25,641 nt of DNA from Lentisphaeria bacterium. GTDB lineage: Bacteria > Verrucomicrobiota > Lentisphaeria > Oligosphaerales > Oligosphaeraceae. Location of the stretch: positions 1-25,641 of the forward strand of contig JAEEXV010000288.1 in assembly GCA_016287975.1 (NCBI GenBank), read 5' to 3'. Shown here in pieces: positions 16,739 to 24,959 of the stretch (its first letter is position 1; each line of letters begins with the position of its first letter). The notes beneath the pieces were generated by a model that saw only the letters and a list, made by a program, of their open reading frames with translations, was not told the DNA's origin and did not search any database. A program made the position numbers and the translations under genes.

Positions 16739-19047
16739 GGGACGAATCGGAGACGGGCGAAGGTGTTGGGCATAGGGCGGCCGTTCAGCGCGCAGGGGAA
16801 GCCGCAGCGGATGTAGGTGTCGTGGCTGACATTGCGGATGCAGTTGACGCGCCAGGTGTCGCCGGGGCGGGGGCGTCTGCCCAGGGAGGCGAAGGGCAGC
16901 GCGATGTCCATCACCCACTGATCCTTCCCCTTCTCGACGCGGCACGACCACTCGCGGTCCCAGGATTCGTCGCCGTCGCGGGCGTCCATGACGCCGCCGA
17001 CGGAGTTGAGCGCGACGTGCATGACCTTGCCCTCGCCGTTGTCGGTGAGGATGAGCACCTCGATGTTCTCCTCGCCCCAGCTGAAGCCCTGGTCGCGGCA
17101 GGGATGGCCATCGCGGAAACGGTGCATCTCCTTCTCCTCGCAGCGGGCGCGCACATGGAGGGCGTCGGCGGTGCAGTAGAAGGCGAAGTCGGTCGCGGGG
17201 AAAGGCTGGTTGTCGGCCTGCGTCGAAGGCCAATGCGGCAGGCGCGCGACGGCTTCGGCCGGCGGCGGCGCGACTGGGACGCGCACCTCCTCCAGCGGGC
17301 CGATGGCGCGCAGCAGCGCCACCCACTTGCCAAAGTTCTTCGTGTCATTCTCCACATTGCGCTCCAGGCGGCGCCGCCGTGCCGGATCTGAGATCGTAGC
17401 CAGGCGGCGCCGCGCCTCGGCAAAGCACTCCTCGCCACCGGAAAGCACCTGCGGCGTGATAAGTTCACGCACAATCTCACGCGGACGGTGGTAGAATCCA
17501 ACGAGATGCAGCGGCATCTCCTCCCAACTCTTCGCCATCATCGTGTGGTAGCGGTACATGGCGTCGGCGGCGGGGCCGTACGCCAGGCCGCAGAACTCCC
17601 GTACCAGCGCGTCGCTCTCCAGGGAGGGATCCCACAGGACGCGGCTGTAGACATAGTAGGGCAGACGCCAGGCATTCTGCGGCATCTGCCAATCCTCCGA
17701 ATCCTTCGGCATCTTGCCGCCAAGGCCGGGCTGGTAGTAGTCCATGATGAACTCCGTCTTGCAGTAGACGGCGCCCAGCCGGTTCATCGCGCGGATTTCG
17801 TCGGCCGCGACATTCCACAGCGGGAGATAGTAGTAGCCATACGACATCATCACCTTGAGGGTATCGAAGTGGTAACTGTAGAGCCCCGGAGGGGCCTTTT
17901 CCGCCCACTTCTTCACCGCCGCCATCGACTTCGCCGTGTACGGGCAGCGCGGGTCGCCGACGGTATGCACCTGGCAGCGGTCGTAGTTGCAGTAGGCGAC
18001 AAAGGCGAGCCCCAGCGACTTCAAGTCCATCGAGGGAACGGCCTGGTATTCGTGGTAGGCCGAACCGTAGAACTTCAGCCCCGGCAGCTCCCGGTGGATG
18101 CCACGGATGAGCTTTCCGTAGAGTTCGAACCACTGCGACGGCGCGTCCAGCGGATTGGCCTTGCACGCGGGGCACTGGCAGCGCTGCGTCGTGTCGGCGG
18201 GGAAGGTCGCGAATAGTTCCAGCCGCCGCTCCCGCGCCAGCTGCGTGTTGAGCCGGATCAGATACTCCACATAGCCAGGATTCGACCAGCAGCCCCGGTT
18301 GTGGCCGTCGGGGTGGAACTGCCGCTGGTCGTTCACCATCTGAAAATACTCCGGATGCTCCCGGTACAGTTGCTCCACCTGCGGATCCCAGTGCCTGCTA
18401 AGGCTGCAGTAGTGCCCCAGGTCGCTGCGGATGAAGCCCAGGCGGTCCCGGATCGCGAGGGTTCGCGATCCCATGTTCATACCCTGCCGCATGAACCAGA
18501 TCTCCGTATCCCGGTTCTGCCCGACCACGCACGGCGTCATGTCCCGGTACTGGATCGGCGGACGGAAGCGATAGTCGAGGGCCCCGCACTCATGGCGGCG
18601 CTTCGACGGCAGGAACTCGCCCTCCTCCCCGAACCACAGCCACGCCGCCCCGAACTCCCGCCGCAGGAACTCGTTGACCGCGTAGTTCACGCTGCGCGGA
18701 TTGCTGCCCGCCAGCAAAATATCCCCGCCCCGGCTGCAAATGGCGAGGGCGTCCCGCTCCGCATCCGCCAGCCCCAGCGCCGCCGCCTGCGACCGCACCA
18801 GCGCCGAAGTCGCCGGCGTCCCCAAAATCAGGCTGCCCCCGCCCGACGGCGGCGTCTCCGTCTTGACAATCGCGAACTCCGCCCCCGAAATGCGCTCCAG
18901 GCACCGCGCCAACTCCCCCGCCGCATACTTCTCCGGATACGATGGCTGCGCCGGCAGCACGATCCGCCAGCGCGTCACGCCATTGTCGAACAACGGCTCG
19001 CTCGCCATCAGCAGCAACGGCAGAAAAAAAAGCAAGCAATGTTTCAT
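16735..19047 (-). CDS. Exported DUF4838 protein with C-terminal CBM9-like domain
   Basis: The product has 770 residues starting at 19047, chosen because MKHCLLFFLPLLLMAS is a good signal peptide and AAGGAG sits 8 bases upstream. The frame extends 34 codons further upstream without support. After an N-terminal GH20b/GH67N-like domain (ILGTPATSALV, NYAVNEFLRREFG) comes a DUF4838 barrel with RCQCPACKANP near residue 292, a Cys cluster typical of this family, and FYGSAYHEYQAVPS after it. About residues 575-770 look like a CBM9-type module (ENIEVLILTDNGEG, MHVALNSVGGVMDARDGD, WVMDIALPFASLG). It probably binds and trims an acidic or amino-sugar glycan outside the cytoplasm; DUF4838 proteins are seldom characterised. 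It is first in the long operon. Confidence 0.87.
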   Translation of the reverse strand: MKHCLLFFLPLLLMASEPLFDNGVTRWRIVLPAQPSYPEKYAAGELARCLERISGAEFAIVKTETPPSGGGSLILGTPATSALVRSQAAALGLADAERDALAICSRGGDILLAGSNPRSVNYAVNEFLRREFGAAWLWFGEEGEFLPSKRRHECGALDYRFRPPIQYRDMTPCVVGQNRDTEIWFMRQGMNMGSRTLAIRDRLGFIRSDLGHYCSLSRHWDPQVEQLYREHPEYFQMVNDQRQFHPDGHNRGCWSNPGYVEYLIRLNTQLARERRLELFATFPADTTQRCQCPACKANPLDAPSQWFELYGKLIRGIHRELPGLKFYGSAYHEYQAVPSMDLKSLGLAFVAYCNYDRCQVHTVGDPRCPYTAKSMAAVKKWAEKAPPGLYSYHFDTLKVMMSYGYYYLPLWNVAADEIRAMNRLGAVYCKTEFIMDYYQPGLGGKMPKDSEDWQMPQNAWRLPYYVYSRVLWDPSLESDALVREFCGLAYGPAADAMYRYHTMMAKSWEEMPLHLVGFYHRPREIVRELITPQVLSGGEECFAEARRRLATISDPARRRRLERNVENDTKNFGKWVALLRAIGPLEEVRVPVAPPPAEAVARLPHWPSTQADNQPFPATDFAFYCTADALHVRARCEEKEMHRFRDGHPCRDQGFSWGEENIEVLILTDNGEGKVMHVALNSVGGVMDARDGDESWDREWSCRVEKGKDQWVMDIALPFASLGRRPRPGDTWRVNCIRNVSHDTYIRCGFPCALNGRPMPNTFARLRFVP

Positions 19048-19055
19048 TGGCAACT

Positions 19056-19061
19056 CTCCTT
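19056..19061 (-). promoter_or_regulatory. Ribosome binding site fixing the DUF4838 start
   Basis: On the minus strand the sequence reads AAGGAG, followed by 8 bases and then the ATG at 19047. It supports the shorter start with the signal peptide over the ATG at 19149, which would also lie upstream of the candidate promoter of this operon. Confidence 0.85.
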
Positions 19062-19095
19062 GACGCATTTTCTTTGGATTTCGGCGACACGGCAT

Positions 19096-19124
19096 ATTAT
19101 AAGGTGCCTTCCACCACGATTCAA
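19096..19124 (-). promoter_or_regulatory. Near-consensus sigma70-type promoter of the six-gene operon
   Basis: On the minus strand TTGAAT (19124-19119) is followed by exactly 17 bases and TATAAT (19101-19096). Transcription would begin near 19089, about 40 bases before the ATG at 19047. The left operon's -10 box is also TATAATAT, so the two operons share the same -10 context. Confidence 0.7.
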
Positions 19125-19137
19125 CCGCCCGCTGCCA

Positions 19138-19178
19138 AAATGATAGCATCCCTTTATAAATGATACGATTGTGTCATT
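19138..19178. promoter_or_regulatory. Candidate operator: AAATGATA direct repeats and dyad
   Basis: AAATGATA occurs at 19138-19145 and 19158-19165, exactly 20 bases apart. The second copy is also the left arm of a near-perfect dyad, AATGATAC (19159-19166) with GTGTCATT (19171-19178), one mismatch, 4-base centre. The cluster lies between the two divergent promoters, just upstream of the minus-strand -35 box, a suitable place for an AraC-type activator such as the product of 21416-22285. Which protein binds is not shown. Confidence 0.45.
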
Positions 19179-19193
19179 GCGCCCAACCGTAAC

Positions 19194-19221
19194 TTCAAAA
19201 AACATACCATTCTTTTATAAT
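19194..19221 (+). promoter_or_regulatory. Candidate promoter of the right operon
   Basis: TTCAAA (19194-19199), 16 bases, then a perfect TATAAT (19216-19221). Start would be near 19228, leaving a leader of about 125 bases before the ATG at 19353. This excludes the in-frame ATG at 19221, which overlaps the -10 box. TACCA (19204-19208) and TGGTA (19222-19226) form a short inverted repeat around the -10 box. The rest of 19048-19352 shows no other gene. Confidence 0.5.
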
Positions 19222-19352
19222 TGGTAGCCTTTTTTGGTTGCGCAATCCCCCCGACACGATATGTTAGGAAAGCGCCGCCCACAAGCCCCCGCGTCCCCTG
19301 TCCTGTGGCGGCCCGTTTTCGCCCCGCGCCCCAGCAAAGCCAGCAGTCCCCC

Positions 19353-21419
19353 ATGTTCTTCCGCACCATCCTGCGCTATTATCTCGCCCCCGGCTACGCC
19401 GAGGAGGAACGCCTCCGCGAATTGACGGCCCTCTGCCGCGAAGCCCGCGTCGAGGAGGTGATGCTCTTCTACAACCCGGAAGAACTCTACCAAGGCTATC
19501 CGCCGCCGGAGACGGTGGAGCAATGGTTTGCCCTCGCCCGCAAGGCGGCCCAGGCGCTGCGCAGCGCGGGCGTCGCGATGAGCCTCAATCCCTGGACGAC
19601 GCTGGGGCATCTCGCCTACGGGCGCAAGACGACGCGCCCCTACCGACGCATGGTCGGGGAAAACGGCGTGGAGGAACTGATGGTGGCCTGCCCCCTGGAT
19701 CCGCAGTGGCTGGTGGACCTGTCCGCCCTCTTCGCCCGCATGGCAAGGGAACTATCGCCCGCCGCCATCTGGCTGGAAGACGACCTGCGCCTCCACAACC
19801 ACAACGAGGCGCTCGGCTACGGCGGCTGCTACTGCCCCCTGCATCTGGAGCGTTTCGCCCGCCTCGCCGGGCGCCCCTCCGTCTCCCGCAGAGAACTCCT
19901 CGCGAGGATTCTGGAGCCAGGCGAACCGCACCCGTGGCGCGCCCTCTGGCTGCACCTCTGCCGCGAATCGCTGCTGGAGCCGGCCCGGCGCCTCGCCGAG
20001 GCCGTGCGCGACGCCAACCCCGCCGTCCGCCTCGGCCTCATGTGCAGCCTCCCCGACGCCCACAGCACCGAAGGACGCGACTGGGACGCCCTGAAGCAGG
20101 CCCTTTCACCGCACGGGCCGCTGCTGGTGCGGCCGCACCAGCCCCCCTACACCGAGGTGACCGCGCTGCAGGTCACCCCTGCCGTCACCCGCCAGACCAT
20201 CTCGGAGTTCTCAGGGCCGACGGAAGCCTATCCTGAACTGGAGAACTCCCCGCGCTGCGGCGCCTACTCCAAAAGCGCCGCCTACTGCCTCTTCGAGGCG
20301 ACCCACGCCGCGCTCTTCGGCGCGCGCGGCATGGCCGTCAACCACTATGACATGATGGGCACCGGCCTTTCCCTCGATCCCCGCTTCCCCCGCCGCTGGC
20401 GCGAAGGGCGCCCCTTCCTCGACGCCATCGCCTCGCTCGGTCTCGACGACCGCCAGACCGAGGGCATCACCGTCCTGCATTCGCCGCAGGTCGCCGCCGC
20501 CATGCACACGCCCGCGGGCGCCGCGACGCTTGCCGTCCTCCAGAACGACTCCATCACCTGGGGCGACGCCTTCACCAAACTCGGCATCGCCCACCGCTTC
20601 GCGACCAGCCCCCCGGAAGCCGGCGTCGTCGCCGTCTCAGGTCAGACCCTGCGCGCCTTCAGCGACGCGGAAGTAAGCGCCCTCCTCGCCGGCAGCCTGC
20701 TGCTGGACGCACCTTCCGCCGAAATCCTCCTCGAACGCGGCTTCGGAACGGCCATCGGCATCGCCGACGCCCGATGGATCGCCCAGGCCGACACGGGTTT
20801 CGCCTACGAGGAAATCCCCCGCGGCCGCCGCGAGGGCTACGGCCTCGACGCGCCCCGCATGACCGCATCTCGCTGCGCCGACGCCATCCTCGCCTGCACC
20901 CCCCTCCCCGGCGTCGAACCATGCGCGCCAATGCGCGATCCGTCCTGTTCCGCGCACTCCGGCGTGCGCACCGTCATCCGCCGCTATGACCATGTTCCCT
21001 GCTGCCCCGGCCTGCTCGTCTACCGCAACAGCCTGGGCGGCGCCGTCGCCACCATCGCCTATCCAATGACCCAGGCACAGTTCAACATGGGCTTCTTCAA
21101 CGCCTACCGCCGCATCCTCCTCCAAAGCATCCTCCTCGAACTCTCCGGCGGGAAAGGCATGCTCTTCGGCCTCGACGAACCGCTCCAGGCCTACCGCCTG
21201 CGCCTCCCGGACGGCCACCTCCTCGCCCTGCTCAATCCCACCCACGACACCTACTCCCAAGTACGCTTCCAGGCCGGAGGCCTCGACCTCGCACAGGCGC
21301 AACGCCTGGACTACTACGGCGGCTGGACCGCTGCCGGACTCCTTCCCGAGGGCGGCGGACGCTGGCGCTCCCCCGCCCCCCTCCCCCCCCTCCGCGCACT
21401 CGTACTGCGCCTCAAATGA
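19353..21419 (+). CDS. Glycoside hydrolase-like protein, GH42-superfamily-like, family unassigned
   Basis: The product has 688 residues from MFFRTILRYYLAPGYAEEER. The upstream ATG at 19221 overlaps the promoter, and the added sequence is Pro/Arg-rich and unlike the rest. There is no signal peptide and no clear ribosome site. The N-terminal half looks like a (beta/alpha)8 barrel: EVMLFYNPEELY, VAMSLNPWTTLGH, then AIWLEDDLRLHNHNEALGYG and CYCPLHLERF (about 139-169), where the acidic residues and the C-x-C pair recall barrel hydrolases with a Cys cluster. ISEFSGPTEAYPELE near 290 holds a second acidic candidate. A flavodoxin-like region (TVLHSPQVAAAMH) resembles the GH42 trimerisation domain. 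A beta C-terminus ends the protein. Its stop overlaps the AraC start. Confidence 0.8.
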   Translation: MFFRTILRYYLAPGYAEEERLRELTALCREARVEEVMLFYNPEELYQGYPPPETVEQWFALARKAAQALRSAGVAMSLNPWTTLGHLAYGRKTTRPYRRMVGENGVEELMVACPLDPQWLVDLSALFARMARELSPAAIWLEDDLRLHNHNEALGYGGCYCPLHLERFARLAGRPSVSRRELLARILEPGEPHPWRALWLHLCRESLLEPARRLAEAVRDANPAVRLGLMCSLPDAHSTEGRDWDALKQALSPHGPLLVRPHQPPYTEVTALQVTPAVTRQTISEFSGPTEAYPELENSPRCGAYSKSAAYCLFEATHAALFGARGMAVNHYDMMGTGLSLDPRFPRRWREGRPFLDAIASLGLDDRQTEGITVLHSPQVAAAMHTPAGAATLAVLQNDSITWGDAFTKLGIAHRFATSPPEAGVVAVSGQTLRAFSDAEVSALLAGSLLLDAPSAEILLERGFGTAIGIADARWIAQADTGFAYEEIPRGRREGYGLDAPRMTASRCADAILACTPLPGVEPCAPMRDPSCSAHSGVRTVIRRYDHVPCCPGLLVYRNSLGGAVATIAYPMTQAQFNMGFFNAYRRILLQSILLELSGGKGMLFGLDEPLQAYRLRLPDGHLLALLNPTHDTYSQVRFQAGGLDLAQAQRLDYYGGWTAAGLLPEGGGRWRSPAPLPPLRALVLRLK

Positions 21420-22285
21420 CCCTCCCCATGCCGCCATTCCAAGACAAGGACACGGTCCTCGCCGCCATCCGCGAGGCCCTGCAGATGGAATACCGCCGTT
21501 TCATCCTGCCCGACGGCATCGCCCAGCCCGGCCCCTGGAAGACCTACACCCTGCGCAGCCGCCGCCTGCTCATCCTCCTCGACGGCGAAAAGGACGAATA
21601 CGTCTCCCTCCGCGGGGAACTCCAACTCGTCCCCATGCGCCGCGGCGACATGCTCTTCTTCCGCCGCAACATCTGGGAATACGCCGACTTCAAGCGGCCG
21701 CAGCGCCTGCTGGGCATCATCGAGCAGGAGGACTATCTGCGCCTCGTCCTCTATCACACCCACGGCCCCCACTACCAGGTCCCCGTCGGCGAGGAACCCG
21801 CCACCTACCACACCAGCCAGGATCCCCTGCCCGTCTTCCACCACGTCTTCTCCGCCCTCGAAGCCCCCGACGCCATCGGCACCAGCCACCTCTTCCACCT
21901 CGTGCGCGCCGCCCTGGAACTCGCCATCCAGGAGTGCCAGCGGGACGACCAGGGGACGCCCCGCTCACACGCCTTCCAGAACTATCTGGAACTCTGCCGA
22001 CACCTTGAAAACAACTACATGTTCCCCCTGACCCGGGAAAGCATCTCCCGCGCCCTCCGCCTGACCCCATCCTACATCTCCGCCCTCTTCCGAAAGTGGG
22101 GCCAGACCAATCTCTGGTCATACCTCCTCGACCTGCGCCTGGGCGCCGCCCGCAACCTCCTCCTCGAATCCCGCCTCAGCATCAAGGAAATCGCCGAAAA
22201 ATGCGGCTTCGCCAGCGACATCTACTTCATCCGCTGCTTCCACCGCAAATACCATCTCACCCCCGGCGAATGCCGAAAACACTGA
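21416..22285 (+). CDS. AraC-family transcriptional regulator
   Basis: The 289-residue protein has an N-terminal cupin-like ligand domain (about 30-110, with RGELQLVPMRRGDMLFFRRN) and a C-terminal AraC double helix-turn-helix (about 195-289). The second motif is SIKEIAEKCGFASDIYFIRC followed by F and a LTPGECRKH end. The ATG overlaps the preceding stop as ATGA; an in-frame ATG at 21428 is possible. It lies inside the right operon, so it would be made with the enzymes it likely controls, and probably acts on the divergent promoter region at 19048-19352. The inducing sugar is unknown. Confidence 0.92.
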   Translation: MTLPMPPFQDKDTVLAAIREALQMEYRRFILPDGIAQPGPWKTYTLRSRRLLILLDGEKDEYVSLRGELQLVPMRRGDMLFFRRNIWEYADFKRPQRLLGIIEQEDYLRLVLYHTHGPHYQVPVGEEPATYHTSQDPLPVFHHVFSALEAPDAIGTSHLFHLVRAALELAIQECQRDDQGTPRSHAFQNYLELCRHLENNYMFPLTRESISRALRLTPSYISALFRKWGQTNLWSYLLDLRLGAARNLLLESRLSIKEIAEKCGFASDIYFIRCFHRKYHLTPGECRKH

Positions 22286-22315
22286 CCACCCCCCATTCCA
22301 CCTCCTTGTTCTGTA

Positions 22316-22332
22316 GCGGGCCAGCGGCCCGC
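22316..22332 (+). other. Perfect short GC hairpin between AraC and GH95-like genes
   Basis: GCGGGCC (22316-22322), loop AGC, GGCCCGC (22326-22332). It sits in the 83-base gap inside the right operon. Only a weak T run follows (CCCTTT), so it is a poor terminator; it may reduce read-through or protect an mRNA end. No ribosome site is visible in the rest of the gap. Confidence 0.5.
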
Positions 22333-22368
22333 CGTCCCTTTGCCTGCCATCCCCAAACCGCCTTCACT

Positions 22369-24759
22369 ATGGACCTCGCCACCCGCATCCCCGCCCTCGT
22401 CGCCCGCCAGACTCTCCGCCGCCAGCCTGCTGGCCGGGACTGGCGCGACGGCCTCTTCGCCGGCAACGGCGACCTCGGCGTCGTCGCCTCCGCCAACGAC
22501 GCGATGGACTTCGTCATCAACTCCCACGAGGTCTTCGACGGCTCCGTGCAGGAATGCCCCTACCGCACACGCGCCGAGGTCCTGCGCCGCATGCTCGCCT
22601 CCCCCGACCACACCGCCCGCTTCCTCGACAAGGAGGAGCGCAACCCCGCCCCGGACGGCCCCAACGACTCCCAGCGCCAGACCATCTCCGCCGCCCTCCT
22701 CCGCATCCGCTTCGGATACGGCCTTGGCTGGTGCGCCCCCGCCGCCCCTGCTTTCGCCCAGACCCTGGATCCCCATGACGCCGTCGTCGCGACCACCGCC
22801 GATTCGCACCTCTTCCACCTCCGCGCAGAGCACTTCGTCCCGCACGGCCGCCCGCTGCTCTGCCTGCGCCTCCGAGAGACCGGCGCGGCCCTCCCCCGCG
22901 ACTTCTGGGAGCGCCCCGCCATCCTGGAGTTCTCGCCCGCAGAGGTGGGCGGCGACACACATTTCGAGGTCATCGACGACGCCACCGTCGCCTTTACGCA
23001 CCGCCTCCCCACGGGTCACGCCTACTGCGCCGCCCTCCGCATCCAGTGCGATTCCCCGGCGGCAGCCGCCTCCATCCACCAGAGCACAGCCGGCTTCTCC
23101 ATCACCTGCACCGGTCTCGACTTCACCCTCTTCCTCAGCGTCCGTTCCGGCATCTTCCGGGCGCGCCCCCGCACCAGCGCCCTCGCCGACCTGCAATGGG
23201 CCGCCCGGCAGGGCTTCGACGCCCTGCACGCGCGCCACCTCCGCCGCTGGCACGCCTTCTGGCGCAGGGGCTGCGCCTGCTTCGGCGGCGACCCCGCCCT
23301 TCAGCGCGCCTTCGTCATTGCCCTCTACACACTTGCCAGCACCATCGGCAAGGCGCCCATTCCAGGCCTCAACGGCCTCACCTACGGGCCGCTGAATCGC
23401 TTCTCGTCGGGGCTTTCCTATCAGGGCTACACCCACGACCAAAATGTGCAGATCCCGTTCATGCCGCTGCTCCCCCTCAACCGCCTGGAGTACTTTGACG
23501 GCTTGGGCGAGACCTACCTCCGCGTGCTCCCGGAACTGCGCCGCCACACCCGCGAGGTCTACGGCCACGCCGGCGCCTGCCTTCCCTGCGGCATGAACCA
23601 ACTCGGCATCGCCGCCCCCTCGAAGTCCTACCGCTACACCCTCTGCGGCGCCGCCTACTCCGGATGCCTCCTCGCCCGGCGCTGGAAGTGGGCCCCCGAT
23701 GAACGCTTCTTCCGCCGAATCCTCCACCCGCTCCTCAAGGAGTTCGCGCTCTTCTACTTCGACTGCATGACCATCAACGCCGTCACTGGAAAATATGTCC
23801 TCGACTGGTCCATCCCCCCCGAGATCTTCAAGTTCACCCGCGACGACAACGCCACCCTCGCCCTCCTGAAGCCCATGCTCGCCACCCTCGCCGAGGCCTG
23901 CGAAACCTACCATTGCGACCCGGAACTCGCCGCGCAGTGCCGCGAGCATCTCGCGCACTACCCGGAATTCTGCCGCCGCCCCGACGGCGGCTGGTGGTAC
24001 GGCCCCGACATCCCCCCGGAGCACTACGCCTGGGGCAACCACCTCCTCTACCCGTTCTTCCCCGCCGAAGCCGACCTCGCCCCCGCCGAAGCCGCCCGCA
24101 CCCTCGACTACATCGACCAATACGGCGTCGAGCGCTCATTCGCCAATCCCCGCCCCGGGAAATGGCACTTCCTCCACGCCTGGGGCTGGTTCCACAGCAC
24201 CGTCTCCCACCAGCGCCTCGGCCATCGCGACCGCTCCTGGGCTGCCCTCCACGACTTCATGCGCCTCTACGCCAAGGAGAACGGCCTCTTCACCCACAAC
24301 GCCGTCGTCATTGCCGCCACCGCCGACACAGAACAAAGCGCCGGCGTCGCGCCCCTCCTGGTGCGCGAGGGCAACGAAGGCAAGCCCATGACCTTTCCGC
24401 TGTTTGACGGACAGTGCGCCACCCCCAACCCCGACGCAAAGCGCCTCGCCCCCGCCGTCATCGAGGGCAGCGCCGAGTTCCTTCTCGTCGCCGCCGAGGC
24501 CCTGCTGCAATCCTTCGACGGCGTCATCCGCCTCTTCCCCGGCGTCCCCGACGACTTCACCGGATGGTTCCACGGCTTCCGCGCCGCCAACGGCCTCCTT
24601 GTCTCCGCCGAAATGCGTGACGGCCGCCTCCGTTTCTGCCGTCTCGCCTCCACCCGTGACACCCCCGTGCCCTATACCGTCCGGTGCAACGACGCCGTCT
24701 TCACCGATCTCCTGCAACCCATGCAGGCCGTCCGGCTCGGCCCCCTGCCCATAAAGTGA
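22369..24759 (+). CDS. GH95-like (alpha/alpha)6 glycoside hydrolase
   Basis: The product has 796 residues from MDLATRIPALVARQTLRR. The open frame extends to 22096 but that part overlaps the AraC gene. No signal peptide and no clear ribosome site. The N-terminal beta domain begins WRDGLFAGNGDLGVVA, as in GH95/GH65-type enzymes. The six-hairpin barrel region contains HDQNVQIPFMPLLPLNRLEY, HAGACLPCGMNQLG, YVLDWSIPPEIFKFTRDDNA and AWGNHLLYPFFPAE. The C-terminus SFDGVIRLFPGVPDDF then GLLVSAEMRDGRL is characteristic of GH95. GH95 enzymes are inverting alpha-L-fucosidases or alpha-L-galactosidases; the exact substrate here is open because the sequence looks divergent. Probably cytoplasmic. It is the last gene of the right operon. 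Confidence 0.85.
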   Translation: MDLATRIPALVARQTLRRQPAGRDWRDGLFAGNGDLGVVASANDAMDFVINSHEVFDGSVQECPYRTRAEVLRRMLASPDHTARFLDKEERNPAPDGPNDSQRQTISAALLRIRFGYGLGWCAPAAPAFAQTLDPHDAVVATTADSHLFHLRAEHFVPHGRPLLCLRLRETGAALPRDFWERPAILEFSPAEVGGDTHFEVIDDATVAFTHRLPTGHAYCAALRIQCDSPAAAASIHQSTAGFSITCTGLDFTLFLSVRSGIFRARPRTSALADLQWAARQGFDALHARHLRRWHAFWRRGCACFGGDPALQRAFVIALYTLASTIGKAPIPGLNGLTYGPLNRFSSGLSYQGYTHDQNVQIPFMPLLPLNRLEYFDGLGETYLRVLPELRRHTREVYGHAGACLPCGMNQLGIAAPSKSYRYTLCGAAYSGCLLARRWKWAPDERFFRRILHPLLKEFALFYFDCMTINAVTGKYVLDWSIPPEIFKFTRDDNATLALLKPMLATLAEACETYHCDPELAAQCREHLAHYPEFCRRPDGGWWYGPDIPPEHYAWGNHLLYPFFPAEADLAPAEAARTLDYIDQYGVERSFANPRPGKWHFLHAWGWFHSTVSHQRLGHRDRSWAALHDFMRLYAKENGLFTHNAVVIAATADTEQSAGVAPLLVREGNEGKPMTFPLFDGQCATPNPDAKRLAPAVIEGSAEFLLVAAEALLQSFDGVIRLFPGVPDDFTGWFHGFRAANGLLVSAEMRDGRLRFCRLASTRDTPVPYTVRCNDAVFTDLLQPMQAVRLGPLPIK

Positions 24760-24823
24760 GGTGTTTCAAAAACTCCCATTGTATTTGCCGGGACAATAGA
24801 CCATCAGACTTTTCTGCTGGCTG

Positions 24824-24888
24824 GACATGAGACATGAGACTACATGGGCTGATGGTTCCAAGTCACGCCATGTCTCACGTTTCATGTC
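24824..24888. repeat. Long imperfect inverted repeat in the convergent intergenic region
   Basis: GACATGAGACATGAGAC (24824-24840) pairs with GTCTCACGTTTCATGTC (24872-24888): 17 positions, 15 matched, one G-T wobble and one mismatch, with a 31-base middle. The left arm itself contains the direct repeat CATGAGACATGAGAC. A competing pair, CCATCAG (24801-24807) with CTGATGG (24849-24855), could form an alternative fold. The 24760-24959 gap holds no gene. The element could act as a two-way transcription barrier between the convergent genes or be a dispersed palindromic element; it has no T run. Confidence 0.7.
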
Positions 24889-24959
24889 GCGAAGGAAAAC
24901 GGTCCGAAGGTCTGCTGGTCTCTGCCTGGCCCGATTGAACAACGAGTTTTGAGACCATC

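Larger units (their letters stand above)
9298..24791. other. CCGG-rich segment, candidate acquired glycan-use island
   Basis: CCGG occurs frequently throughout this segment; for example seven copies lie between 9622 and 9790. It is almost missing on both sides: one site in 195-7491 (at 6543), none in 7918-9210, none in 24792-25641. The contrast is synonymous as well: flanking genes write Pro-Gly as CCA GG or CCT GG, while genes inside use CCG GG and CCC GG freely. The flanks include ispG, a core gene, so the depleted state is probably the host's own. No integrase, transposase or tRNA is visible at either edge. Boundaries are approximate, set by the outermost CCGG sites. Confidence 0.6.

Noticed and set aside
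19221..19352. In-frame upstream ATG for the GH42-like gene
   Set aside because: It coincides with the candidate -10 box and adds a Pro/Arg-rich segment unlike a real N-terminus.
22222..24120. 632-codon minus-strand open frame
   Set aside because: Antisense shadow of the GH95-like gene, Gly/Ala/Glu/Val-rich, no domain.
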